Positions 44,401 to 57,598 of a stretch of DNA of 64,000 nt are shown in pieces. Under the pieces are notes generated by a model, which did no database searches, was not told where the DNA came from, and saw nothing but the letters and a program-made list of their open reading frames with translations. Location of the stretch: assembly GCA_947846985.1 (NCBI GenBank), contig CANTUZ010000026.1:55534730-55598729 (forward strand). Reading direction: 5' to 3'. This DNA comes from Fratercula arctica (Eukaryota > Chordata > Aves > Charadriiformes > Alcidae). Position numbers and translations under genes: made by a program. The first letter of the stretch is position 1, and every line of letters starts with the position of its first letter.

Positions 44401-47400
44401 CTCTCATTGCGATGTATGCCACATTGTGATTTGAGCATGAGAAGTTGCGGTGACCTTGCCATTATATGAAAAGAATACACAAAGTTATTTAAGCTGTCAA
44501 CCTAGCTGTAGTTGAAGAGTGTCCACCAGACACTCAGGACTCATGTGCTAATTATAAAATAAGTTTCCAGGAAACTATTCCTTCATGCCTCTATCACACT
44601 CATTTGTCATTTGCTAAGTCTCTGAAATATTCCAGACTTGACCTTGTCCCTGTTTTCTGTTTCTGTTTCTCTCTATTACTTTTCTACTGGCAGCTTTCAT
44701 ATACCACGTGGTGTTTTGTACCTCATTGAAAAGTCAGGGTGTTTCATAAGTAAAGTTTCCTGGATTGTAGCATCCTTATTACTTTAAATTAGACTTTACA
44801 GAGCAGCTCTTCAAGTTAAATCATACAGTGATTCATAACCCAAGATTTAAAAAAAAAAATCCCTTCAATTAGTCTGGTAAAAGGAAGGATTCTCCTGTAA
44901 ACCTATGTATAACCAGGGCAGTAAAACTGTGGAAAGTGCCTGCAGTAGTGCAATTACTTCCTACTTCAGTTTGCAAGTCAACATTTTACAAAATGAAAGA
45001 AAACAGAGCTCAACACATTATAAATTCGCCTCGTGACACAGATGAGAATTCATCAAACAAAATATCTATTCTTGAATTTTTGTATTTTTTTATATAGCAT
45101 TCAAATTGTGGGCAGTAAAAAGAATGAAATAAAATCCTTCAAAGGATGATTCAAAGCAGGACATCTCTTTTCATGTATTAGAAAGGGAGCTTCTCAGTGT
45201 TAGTTTGCCTAGAAGTGGGTGCGGGGATAAATTTAAGGTTTGCCATCAGTGTGAGGTGGTTTTGACAGCCATAAGTCTGTTCTTTTGGGTTGTACTAAAA
45301 TGTCACATTCTCATAGCCCTACAAAGTTATGTTGCTTTTATGAACAGAGAAGTGGTCATTTACTCAGCTTGGAGGGAAATTAGTGACAAAACCCTCCATA
45401 GTAGAAAAAGCTAATGTGCTTTTTAGCACTGGGATTAAGAATTATCATTTAATTTCTTTCTTTGAATTTTTTTCTCCTTCTATAAAGTATTTCTCACAAC
45501 TTATGCTTCATATCAGATAATTTTCATCAATTTTTTTTCATATCTTGAGCTAAGGATTTTTAAACATTCTTGCAAAAATTTTTTTAAAAATTATTTAAAA
45601 TTATTGCTTACTCCAATCTTTTATTTTTGTGCCTAGGGCTCAGAAAATAAATGCAATAAATACATTTAAAATGCATTGGTTCGTAAAATTGAAAACCTTC
45701 AAATTCATCCTGCAGCTATAAATTACATATTTTTATGTATGTATTTTTTATGAACACTCCCTTTTCAATTTTGAGGATTAAAAAGAACAAAACTATGGAC
45801 TGTTTTGGGGAGATTAATGTAAACAAAAGCTATACTGAAATCTCGTAAGTCAGTTTAAGTCATCCAGTATGTAATAAAAGAAACTACTGAATTACCCAGG
45901 ATTATCTTCTTGTTTTATTCTGCAGTCTCATATAGGAAAATTCTGAAATGCAATTCTGTATAAAGGAACATCATACAAAGTTTTTCCCAAAATCAAGAAA
46001 CCTGTGTGAAAATAAATAATGTGAGATTTAAAATCACCTGGGGACAGAGACACTGCAAAGATAGGGAGTCTCATTTGGCTCAAATAAGACAACAGCTCAA
46101 GATGTGGGCAGAGACAGAGAAGATATCAAGATGGAAGAGCAAAGTTAGGTGTAGCTGGACATAAAGTTGATGTAGCAAATTAGACTAATTTATCAAACAT
46201 TTTGAAAACACACCATTTTGAGGTTGATTAGAAGGGCAGTCTAAGTGGAAAGCTAGGGAATGGTCTGGAAGATGATGCTGATATAGTAATATTTACTGGA
46301 TAGACAGAACTGTCTGGCTATGATACTTCAGTCCCCTGAAGTTGAGATAATAAGGATTTATAAGATTATATAGAGGGAATAGCAATAGTCCGGATAAGAA
46401 GTGATTAATGTGTGACTGAAGGTTTCAGCAAATGAAAGGTCATTATAAGACCAAATGCAGGCAACATTCCACAGGTGGAAAATTTACAGGGGGAAAAAAA
46501 AAAAAAGTTTTTGAAAGACCAAGATTTATCTAAATATGAAAACTAAGAAGAATTAATACAGTTAAGTATTTTAGGACAATGTTGTTTAAGCAGGATATCT
46601 TGAAAGAAAATCATTATGAAATACTCAAGTTTCTTGTATGACAGAGCTACTTTTCTCTGCTTTTATACTCCTACCTTATATGAAATGCTTATTTTGTCCT
46701 TAGAGAACTCCAGCATGTCTCATTGTCCATGAACAAAGTCTACAAAGTGAGAAAATAATTGTTTCTACACAACTACTATTCTTTTTATGAGGTCTTGTTT
46801 AAAGGATAAAATATGCAGCATTCACTTTCAAATTGTGGTAGGCAAGTTGTTATGGCTTGTAGAAACTGAATCTTCGACCTCAAAACCTTATTCAGGAACA
46901 TAAGATTTGACTGCTATACCAGCTAAATATCATTTATTTTTAGATTTTCTTTACAAACTGCAAGCAAATATTCTTCCAGCTTCCTACAGACCTGTGCAGC
47001 AGAATATGGAAGAATAAATAACATTATTTAGGCCAAATTCCACAGACAGAACTACACTGGACTTCTCTGAAATTGTAGAAAAATGACAGGGATTATTTAA
47101 AAATGATGAAATGCTATACTTCTTCAGTTCAGTTCAGTAAAAAAATATATTTATTCATAATATATTTTATGCAGGCCCAGATAGCCCATAGAGCAATAAC
47201 AAAAAAACCCCAAACAAATAACGTAATCAAAGTTGTGTAGTCTTCACAGTTTGGAATAGCAAGATAAAGAATAGCCACCAACTGACTGACTATAAGGTTA
47301 ACCCCTTTTTTTGTTAAAATCATAGGACTCTAGAAGGAAAAGTATCCAGTGGCAGAGAGGTAACATTAGAGATATGTAGAAATCATACAAAGAAATCTAA

Positions 47401-50342
47401 ATTCATGAAGTTAACAAACCAGCAAAACCAAGTGATTTTGAAAAGAAAAACCACATTATCTAAACAGTTGAAATAAGTAGTTGTAGGACTACTTGAAAAT
47501 GCTTGTTTTGTTAGACAGATGTACAAACCTACAATCTGATACGCATCAATATACTTGCCATTCAGTTTATATGGATTTTTTAAATAGATACTAGTACAAG
47601 CTAGTACTCAAAAACTGTATACCCCAATTAGTCTATCAGAATTACCTTTGCTATAGGTGGGAACTTTTATTGAATAAACTACAATTTTATGCATCTTAGT
47701 CAACAGGCAAACAGAAAATATATGCTAGTTATATATGCTTGTGTACAGTCATATACAACAGTATGCAGGATCAGATCCTTGGGCTGTAAGTCCTTTGAGG
47801 CAGAGAACTTCTTTTCCTGTTCATGTCGGCAGCATGTGACCAATAATTCCATTAGTAATAAAAGAAATGGAGAAGGTAGATTATAGATTCCCCATGCAGT
47901 TTCCAATATTTTGCTCTTTAATCTACCATATGACATTTCATTTTCATGAGCATTTTCATAGAGTAATGCGATTTCTGGACTTGTGCACGTCTCTGAAAAT
48001 AAAGGTGCGGATTCACCGGTTCTGCTGGTGGGAGTCCATGCAAGCCATGCTGCCTTGGCTGTGGGTGAGCTGACAGAGTTTTGTGAATGTGGCCCTTCAG
48101 AGAAGACCCTTGAGCACTCAGGGATGTGTATAGTAGTGTATCAAATCCTAAGTCTTCCATTTTATTTTCACTTCAGTATTTCTTTTCTTTTGATTTAATG
48201 AAATAATTATATGGTGAAAAAGAAACAACATCTAAAGTGTAAGTGGCTGGTAGCTTGTAACTACTGCTACTATAATTCCATCCAGCCATTTTTGGCATCA
48301 CCTTTGAAACAGCAATATTAACCCAGCGAAGCAGTTGTTGTAAATCACCATGTGGACTCTGACGTTACGTGGTTTATTTTAACTGGGTTATTTTAACTGG
48401 CAGTATTACTCAACCATTGTGTTCAATGAGATAAAATTCACCTTTGACAGTAAAACCTAATCACACAAAGTACTATACATTTCTTAATTTAAAATGAGAG
48501 GAAAAATCCTGAAGGATTAAATATTACATGAAACCCTCTGTTTGCTGCCACATTATCATCTCGCTCTTCTGTCATCTGAATTGACTGATACTGTTCAGAG
48601 TGGGTTATATCCCAGAAACCCCAGTTCAAGACATAATATCCTACCACACTGCAATGAAAGACAAGAGTGACTGCAGCATCTAGTAGCTTCTACGCTATGA
48701 TTATGCCAATGGTAGGAACAAATCAGATGCAAACATCCTTATCATCGTACATAAGCCAGGCAGACCTCACAACAAATGTTCCCTTGTCCTCTGCCTCAGC
48801 ATTCAGCTACAGAATGACTCTTGCTGGACTGTGAGTAAAGGCTAAAAAAGAGTTGTTTCCAGCATCCTCGGCAGTCCCCAGCCAATTATGGGGCCAGTAC
48901 CTCTGACTTTTGACTGCACGTTGAAGAAGATGCTGCATGCTCCCTGACTGATACCAGTATGACTTTACCTCCTAGTAAATTCGGCGAAGATATTCAGCAC
49001 TCAGGCTCCTGCAGAATATGGTGCTGCATCTCTTTAAAACAACATGGTTTCAACAGAAACACTTGACGACAACTGTCCAAAGAATTTTTAATTCGACTGT
49101 CTGACTGACTACCCGAAGCAGAAGTTGCCAGGACAAAAATATAATACGTTTTAGTTCATGAATAAACATTAGGGGGAACTGACAATTAAAAAAATAAAAT
49201 CTCGGTGAAGCTCCCTCACCCCTTTCCTCTCCTTCTTGCCATCCTTTCAGTGTCACTGTCATCGGTCTGCCATTTCCCCTCCTGTTTCTTATGCCATGTG
49301 ATAACAGTGATAACAAGTTTGAGCTCTACCCAGTCCTTCTTGGCTCATGATCATAGAAAACCTCCAGGAAGGGGGGAAAATATGACTCCCAAAGATTAGC
49401 ATTACCACTTTACAGACACTCTGAGCAAAACCATGAGCCAGAAACCAGAGTCCACTGAAAGGCATTGCAAAGTGAAAATTGGGGTGATTGTCTTCTGCAT
49501 CATTTTAAGTAAAACACTCGTTTCCTCTGACGTGGTCACTGAGCTGCAGTTTTGTTTACATAGGATTCTTTGAAGTGCTCCCTGCTGCTCATTCTATTTT
49601 TTTAATCTTAGTTCAGTTTCAGCTTTGTTCATTAAAAAGCCATCAGTGAACGATTGTGTTTGAATTCTGACTTAAACAGGCCACTTGGGGGTACTGTACT
49701 GTAAAGCCAACAGAGCAAGCAACATAAAAAAGGCAGACATAATCTCATTCACAGCCTAAATTTGCAGAAGGACACCTGGAATATAAATGTGTCTGGATAG
49801 GACCGGGATTTTTCTCATTAATTGCCAGCTGTTGTCCGTAGAAGATAGAACTATGCCGTGAAACCAGGAGAAAATGTTCCTTGGGGCCTCCATTCCTCAC
49901 CTTCAGATGTACTGGGGCTGGAAGGAGCACAGTGAAACTCACAAGCAAAATAGATCTCTTCACAGGAAAAAAGAGCCCAGTATTGATACCTCATTTATTT
50001 GCTCCCTTGTCGTGCCTATTCTCAATTAAGGGTTTATGCAAGGTTGCAACCTGGCTTAATTGACTGCGTTTTCCCACAGCTTCCTTTTAGAAAGCTACCT
50101 TGCCTAACCATAAATTCAATTAAAAATTGCAGGCTGTGCTATTTAAGCATATAAATGTGGTAAACGTCTGCTGAGCTGCAACTTATGGAGTATTGTCAGT
50201 AAAAACAATTATTTGCTTAAGCTGTCAATTCAAAAATAGCCTAAAAAATAACAGACAGTAACTGGCAAATTTAAAGCAGTAAGAAACTTTCATATGTTGT
50301 TTTGATTACTTGAATAAACATACTAATATTAAAATTCAGGTC
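41496..50342. other. Intergenic DNA
   Basis: About 8.8 kb of AT-rich DNA. No exon or recognisable transposon. Items noted: a TTAA/TAATTA cluster at 43324-43352, A/T runs near 45550-45605 and 46493-46506, and a mildly GC-rich patch near 48000-48120 with short frames on both strands. Open frames are below 100 codons and have no domain signature. Confidence 0.55.
43324..43352. repeat. TTAA/TAATTA repeat cluster
   Basis: Overlapping TTAATTAA units spanning 29 bases, largely self-complementary. TAATTA is the core recognised by many homeodomain proteins; the same string is also ordinary simple sequence. Confidence 0.8.
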
Positions 50343-50868
50343 AAGGGAGGTGATTCTCTCCCTCTACTCTGCTCTGGTGAGACCCTACCTGGAGTACTGC
50401 GTCCAGCTCTGGAGCCCCCAGCATAAGGGGGACATGGACCAGTTGGAACGGGAGCACCTATGCTACAAGGACAAGCTGAGAGAGTTGGGGTTTTTCAGCC
50501 TGAAGAAGAGAAGGCTCCGGGGAGACCTTATTGTGGCCTTCCAGTACCTGAAGGGGGCCTACAGGAGAGATGGGGAGGGACTCTTTGTCAGGGAGTGGAG
50601 CGGTTAGGACAAGGGGTAACAGTTTTAAAATGGAAGAGGGGAGATTTAGATGTTGGGAAGAAGTTCTGTACTGGGAGGGTGGTGAGGCACTGGAACAGGT
50701 TGTCCAGAGAAGTTGTGGATGCCCCATCCCTGGAAGTGTTCAAGGCCAGGCTGGATGGGGCTTTGAACAACCTGGTCTGGTGGGAGGTGTCCCTGCCCAT
50801 GGTAGGGGGGTTGGAACTAGATGATCTTTAACATCCCTTCCAACTCTAACCATTCGATGATTCTGTGA
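50343..50868 (+). mobile_element. CR1 LINE 3' fragment (about 525 bp)
   Basis: Starts in the ORF2 C-terminal region encoding [20 protein letters not shown] and runs through [19 protein letters not shown] to the 3' UTR (GTTGGAACTAGATGATCTTT, CATCCCTTCCAACTCTAACC) and the tail ATTCGATGATTCTGTGA. The coding part is split over three frames, so at least two frameshifts. A block after [11 protein letters not shown] appears shortened compared with the copy at 18764. Orientation is plus. Confidence 0.93.
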
Positions 50869-53800
50869 AAATTGCGTAATGTTTTACAGATCTATAGTGC
50901 TTCTCATTCAAAGGTACCAACTTAATACTGTGGTGAGATAGATAACTCTGAGATATCAGCATTATCCAATTTCTTAGTTATATAAAAAGAAGCTGATACA
51001 TCATATCAAGTCATATGCTGAATCATAAAACCCAGAAAGTAAATCCTGGGAATACTTCAAGAACAAATCTATCATTTTCTGTTGAGCTTTCTGTCAAATA
51101 ATTTTTTAAAAAATAATGTTTCTCTGACTGTGCACTTACAGGAACTAATGAGTACAGATTTGAAAAGCAACCAGAGAATTTAAGAAAATAAATCCTATTT
51201 CCAGTAGTGACTTACTTATCTAAGAGAGTGGGATATAAATTACTAAGTAGTAATTTCTTGAAAATGGGCATTTTATTTTCAATATTTTAGATGGTAGTTC
51301 CGATTGTGTAATGTGCTGAGTACTGCCCCTTTCAAAAACAAACTCAGACTCTTTTGGCTTAAATACTTAATACTTTTTCATGTGTGGAGCTTCAGCAACT
51401 GCATAATAAAAACCATGCACCCTATTAACTTGCAGTTTTGTCTAATGTGATGTAAGAATATAAAACTGGAAAGATACTCTTGGAATATTAAGTCTAGTCC
51501 CTTTTTACTGCAAATAATCTTTTTATGTCCTCTCTTCCATAAAGGTGTAAACTTCCACTTAAAATTAACTTGTCCCTTTTTATCCCTCTAGGAAAGTTAC
51601 TTGAAAATCTCATTCCTTGAATTCTAAGAAATCTGATTTCCAGTGTGTGTTTACTAATAACAAGTTTGCACTCATTTGGTTTTCCTGCATGTATCCCTTC
51701 CCCTCATCAGTCTTCCCTATATATTGATAGACGTCAATAGCTTTTTTTTTTTTAAGTCACATCGGATATATGAAAGATGTTTTAGAAACATCTCTAGAGC
51801 AATGTTAAACTATAGAAAGATGTTTAAAGGCCAGCTATTGCAGATACTGACTACTTTAGTTTCAGCTTTATGATCCTTTCCTGATTCGAATCGATATCAG
51901 TTTGCAAGTGCAGGCAAAAAAAGATGAGATTTCTCTGCTGGATCACTGAGTAGATCATTCGGATTAATCCATTTAATCTAAAAAAATTCAAAAGGGCAAG
52001 TTTGTCAAAGGTTTTCAATGGGTTGTCATTTCTTATTTATTTTATCAGTTATTGCTAGATTCTGTGATTTGGAACAAATTTGTTTTCATTGAGTAACTTC
52101 TTCATTAACCTGTTTTCTACAAATATGTACATTTTCTGGATTCTGCTCTTTTTTCTGTACACACATCCAGAATTCCTCCCACAGCTCCTTTACTGTTTTC
52201 ATTTCATTACGAAACTTAATTTGTACTCTGAGACTATGAATACATTAGAATTTTACCTTTCTGGTTTTTGCAAAACCAGAGTCTTATCCTATACCAACTT
52301 AAAAATATAAAGGCTTTTTTGTTTCAGTCAATGGTTAGCTGAAGGAATGGCTTCCAACAGGGCTCTAGGGAAAAATCCAAGGTCTACAGAAAATCTCAGA
52401 ATGGATTGCTGTTCCTATTTTCTAAATCCTGGGAGCACACAGATAGAGAAAAAATGATTTTTTTAAAAATTTTATTTCTGTTTTTCATATGAAAGCTTTT
52501 TTTTTTTTTTTTTTCCCCAAAATAGGTACCCATCCATTCTGTCAGTAAGATATGATATGGCCATGCCGCATCACTTCTATAACCCTCGCTATCTAAACTG
52601 AAAGTGCTTCAAGAATCACCACAGTCACTGGGCATCTCACAGTCTCACACAGACTGTGGGAAAAGAAACAGACGGAGCTGTTCAGGGCAAATTTCTCTCT
52701 TCATCACAGAACTTCAAAAAACTACTTGCAAAAGAAGTCTCATGACTTAATGATTTAATTGATTGTCATTAATATTGTCAGACAGTAGATGTTGAAAAAA
52801 AAAAAAAAATCTTACGAAACACTGCTTGTTCAGGTCATGAATTTGAATGAAAACATGATTCTGTGTCCTGCTTCTATGGAAACTAATTAAAGCACTTTTA
52901 AAGGAAGAAAAAAGAAAATCATCCATTCCCTTCCCCATCTGCAAAAGTTTAAATTTTTTCTTTTATCTTTTTCTAATATTTGTTTGACTGAAATACTTTG
53001 TACAAAGAGAACTGACAATTAAGAGACTTGTGGAACATCAGACAGCATATACTGAAATGATTTTCTAAGCACCTTACAGTGACAGCTGAAGGGGGAGATT
53101 TCAGCTGAAAGTGGATAATCTGACTGAAGGTATGCAAGGTTGGTGAGCCAGATAACTGGGCAGGCTTGACATACTGGCAGTTTTGCAAGTAATTGTACTG
53201 AGCAGTTTATGTTTATGATAATGTGCAAATATTTTTGAGCTTTTTTCAAGCAGAAGTAAAGCTGAGCTCTAAGTCTCTCTTATTCTGAAGTTATAGATAG
53301 CAGAGTGGCCTTGTGTTGGGTATAAGTAATAGCCATAAATGTATTAGACGTAAATACAGTGCTTCAGGGGAAGCTTGTTCACAGCTTGTCTTGTCTCTGG
53401 TCAACAAAACTGTCTTTAACAGGAAAACTGAAATGGATTTTGAAAGCAGACTGAGGTTTGCGATTTGGCAATAGTCCCATTAAAAGAGGGTGACATAGAA
53501 AGGCAAGAAAATCTGAGAAACTTGTTACTAGAGTCTTACATTACCTTGGAATGGTGGGGGGTGAGTGGAAGAAGGACTTAAAAGTAGGGAAAGATTGAAT
53601 TGTGCGAGAGTTGTAGGGCATTTTTAGTAGGAAAAACCGAGATATTAAAGAAATTGAAGGTTGGAGATGGGTAAAATATATGCCAGAAATGGACAAGAGC
53701 ACATCTTTTAAAATGATTTTTTAAAATCTATCATCATTTTACTGATATTTTACACATATCGTTTATTCATAAGTATTCAGAAAACCAAATTGTTATATAC

Positions 53801-56800
53801 ATACACTACATCCAGATGGTCTGAACAGGGGAAAAGAAAATACATGTGATGATTTGACATATGCTTTCTAAATGAGCAAATCTAACAAGTGGGGACAGAG
53901 CTCTGCAATAAGGTCTCCATTTCTAGCTACACATAATTGCTTGCTTTTACGTTATACCTAACACTGCCCACTACTGAACAAAGCAGAATGCTTTCAGTGT
54001 TGTGCTTAACTGGTATTACAGATGGCAAATTCCTTTTGTGGCTCAAAAAATTCCTCTTACAACCAAAACGCCAGCTCTCCCAAGGGCTGGAAGGGTAAGT
54101 AGGAGCATAAGTCTGCTGCCGTCTCCTGGCAGTCTGTGTCACAGCAGGCCATGATGAACCAAGTTGCTTCCAGTAAGACAACAGGAATTAACAGAAAGCC
54201 CCACAGGGGAGTCCTAATACCTACCCATATGCTGTTAATTGGGGGTATTTTGTTACTCTGGTTACTGAGCTGATGGGAAGATGGGAAGAAGGCAACCAGA
54301 GATGCAGTCAAGGAGGGTGCCTGAACATCCGTGATTACAGCGCAGGGCTTGGATTAACTTGAGTGAGTGAATATGATGAAATCACATCTTCCCACCAGGT
54401 TGAGGGGAGATGCTTTTAGTCCCTTTTTGCTCACTTTGGTTGGGACCCGTGCTAACTGTAATGGTGAACTGATGCCCTGCTGGACTGAAGTGGTCAGCCT
54501 CACTTCAGAGATGGAAGTTTATCATCTGTTTAAGATAAAGGCTACATAAAGCATTGCTTGGGTTTGATTGCTCTGCATTTGATGATATCAAATCAGAGTG
54601 GGTGTACCTTTCATCAAAAAAATTCCAAAGACTGGTAAATTTTAGGCAGATTTCCTATTTCTGTGATAGCGAGGTAGCCATATATGAGTCACTAGCAGGT
54701 TACTGTAGTTTTAATCCAACATGGACCAGAATGCACAGGCTTTCAGGGCTCACTGGTAGGTTGCATTTCCCACTGGAAGCTTCTGGGGCTGCAGTTCCCA
54801 GGATATGCCCTGGCTGTGCTGTGCATCTGGATGGAGCTGAAAGTACAGGGCACACAGAATCCCAGTCTGCCTCCGGCTGCCTTGACACCAGGCTCATACC
54901 ACCACAGCTGCAATCATGTAGTGGTCTCAGGTTGGAATGACCTTTCTTTTAGAAGGGAACTTCAGCAGGGAGTTTTTCTTTTATAAAATGGGTGTCAAAG
55001 GACCGTGTGACAAATCTCAAAGTTCAGGGAAAATGTCAGGTTGAGGAAATTTTCTTCCATGGACATCAGTGTTTACACTCTTCCTTGGTAAGGAAGCTCG
55101 CCAACAGGAGATTTCTGCTAGGCAAAGAAATGCCAGGGCTATTTGAAAGCAGACAACGACAGACATATATTGTGCTCTTTCTAGTTACTTTGGTATAAGT
55201 CAGTGTCTCACTATGATTAAGGGGGCAATATGTGGCATTCGTTTTTGTCATGCTAACTGCAGATGGTGCACCCACAGAAGGTCACAACAGGCTTTATTAA
55301 CATGGGTTTCCTTAACCATGTCAGAACAATCAATTGGATGTATGTGATGTACAATTTTGTTCTCTTCTCTGGACACTCCTGTTACTGTAAATACAGGAAA
55401 AAGTATTTCTCCATTGCATTTTAGACCATCATCCTGTGCGTTGCATTGTCACTCGGTAGAGTGTCAAAAAAACACCAAGAAGCCAGAATGTCCCTGATGC
55501 TGAGTCCTTCACCACCGCTATAGTTATACTTGCTAATGAACACGTCTTTCGAGTTTGTCTGTTGCACTTTAAACACAGATGATTTCACTGACTTTATTTT
55601 CAATGCTATCCCACAAAGAATTGCAGAGGAGCAACCAAGGAGCTGGCATGCTGGGGCACAGAATCAGAAGCACCATTTGGAGATTAGGGGAGGGGAAGGG
55701 TACGTCTTTGTACGGCTTTGCTCCCTGAGGAAAGTAGTCACGGATTTGTGTGTCAAATGCTTCTGAAAAATTGTGAAAAATAAATTATCCCAAAAAAGTT
55801 GACTTTCCATCTAAATAGTGACATTTGAGCCTAAGAAATATAATGATCTAGACTGCAGAGTAAAACAACATGTAGTTTAAATGACTAATCTCAGAGATAG
55901 AAGTTTAGTCTGAATATCTTATTTAATGCAACTACTCTACAATCAAGTCTCCAGTGTAGTGAGAAATGTCCACTTAATTCATACTGATAATGAAATATTA
56001 GGGAAAAGTATTTTTACTAAAGAACGTATATATTAAGAAAAGTAACTGCATAAATTCTTCATTAGAAGTAATCTACCAAGCTCTTTTTTAAATTCCATTT
56101 TAAAAAGAGGAGAACTGGGGGAAGTGATCTTGGAGTTGATTGTAGTAATAGTAACAGCAACAACTAGTTTCTCCCTTTTTTTTAATCTTTTCTGTTTATG
56201 ATTAAGGTAGTTTAAGTTTACTGTGTAGCATCTGTTTTCTTTTCTTTACAGTTGAAATTACATAATTGAGTCTCCACGGACTTGATGTTTATATAGCCTT
56301 TTACAATTTTAAAAATCTATGTAACATACATGTTATTTGTTTTTAGGCATAGTATTTTAGCAAAGATTATACAAAGGCTATGCTGAATGGGGGCGAAGAT
56401 CCTAGGAAAGTGGTAAAGCTATTAGAGATAATTCTAAATGTCAAACAGTAGGATTTAACTAGGTGACAAATAAGACATTAAACAGGCCACAGTCTTTTCA
56501 GAGATCTTGACATTACTTTGTAATGGAAGGAGGATTGCAGACATGAATCGAGTTCAAAGGCTTCTAATGGAAGCAGGGTGGGGGAGACTCCTTAGTCAAT
56601 AAAAGTCTGTGTGGTATCTGTTTTAACCCTTGAAAGGCAAAACATCTGCACGAACTAAACGAACTAAAATAAAGTAATTTTTAAAAACCCACCAAACCAC
56701 CAACAACTAAAGCCTAAAAAAACCCACCCAGATACACATATAAAACTGGCCATTTGGCTCTGTTTTTGATGATAGCTTATCCATCCCCATTACCTACAAT

Positions 56801-57444
56801 ATTTGTATCTGTATCTTTCCACAGCAATGCTCTTAATAAGCTAAATACAAACATGCAAACCCCAAAACCCGCAATTTGAAAGAATAATCTTTAAAAGGGG
56901 AGCCTGCATGCCATTTGGATCAGAACAAACAAGAAAAAAACCAAATTTTTGGAAAAGCAATATGCCAACTACCTACTACAATTGAGTGTGAAGTTCAATT
57001 TAATATAGTGTAAAGTTTCTGTATTGAATTTGTAACACCCAGTACTTTAATTACTATGAAACCAGCTCCACTGGGCTCAAAATTACATAGTTGTTAAAAG
57101 GCTAGAATGACTTTCACTATGCTTTTCATCCATAAAAACCACAACTATAAAATCTCATGTCTCAGGAACTTTTAGTGTTGAGCTTTTAGTACTGATGCTT
57201 CAAGGATAAAAGAGAGCTATCATTTTTCATCCCCTATTTCTAGATTGACAAGGATATAAGTACAATTCCCAGTAGCTCAAGGGCAAATATTGCTTACTAC
57301 AAACGACAAATCAGCTAATTCTGTTACTGAATTCTGTATGGGAAGGCGTGGCATACAGAGGAGATATTGAAATTACAAGGAGGAAAGGCATCCAAGTAAA
57401 CTAATAGTCCACTGGGCATTGCAGATTGTCACATAGATGTTATT
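50869..57444. other. Intergenic DNA
   Basis: About 6.6 kb with no supported exon. T/A runs: 51740-51754, 52497-52514 (18 T) and 52795-52809 (15 A). A GC-richer segment at about 54700-54940 gives a 128-codon frame on the plus strand (54554-54940) and a frame on the other strand; neither has a recognisable domain. A purine-rich patch lies at 53440-53700. AACC/AAAC-rich simple sequence lies near 56690-56730. Confidence 0.55.
52497..52514. repeat. Poly-T run (18 bases)
   Basis: Uninterrupted T run followed by CCCC in intergenic DNA; no attached retroposon body recognised. Confidence 0.92.
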
Positions 57445-57598
57445 ACACAGAATCACGGTGATTCCAGCGGTTGAGGCTGGAAGGGACCTGTGGAGATCAA
57501 CTAGTCTAGCACCCCCTGCTCAAAGTAGTGGTAGCTGGAGCAGGTTGCTCAGGGCTGTGTCCAGTCAGGCTTTGGATATCTCCAAAGGTGGAGATATT
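57445..57598 (-). mobile_element. CR1 LINE 3'-end fragment, minus strand
   Basis: Reverse-complement CR1 3' end: tail ACACAGAATCACGGTGATTC, then GGCTGGAAGGGACCTGTGGAG, TCAACTAGTCTAGCACCCCCTG and GCAGGTTGCTCAGGGCTGTG, fading near 57598. About 150 bp, diverged. Wording of the 3' UTR differs from the other copies, suggesting another subfamily. Confidence 0.9.
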
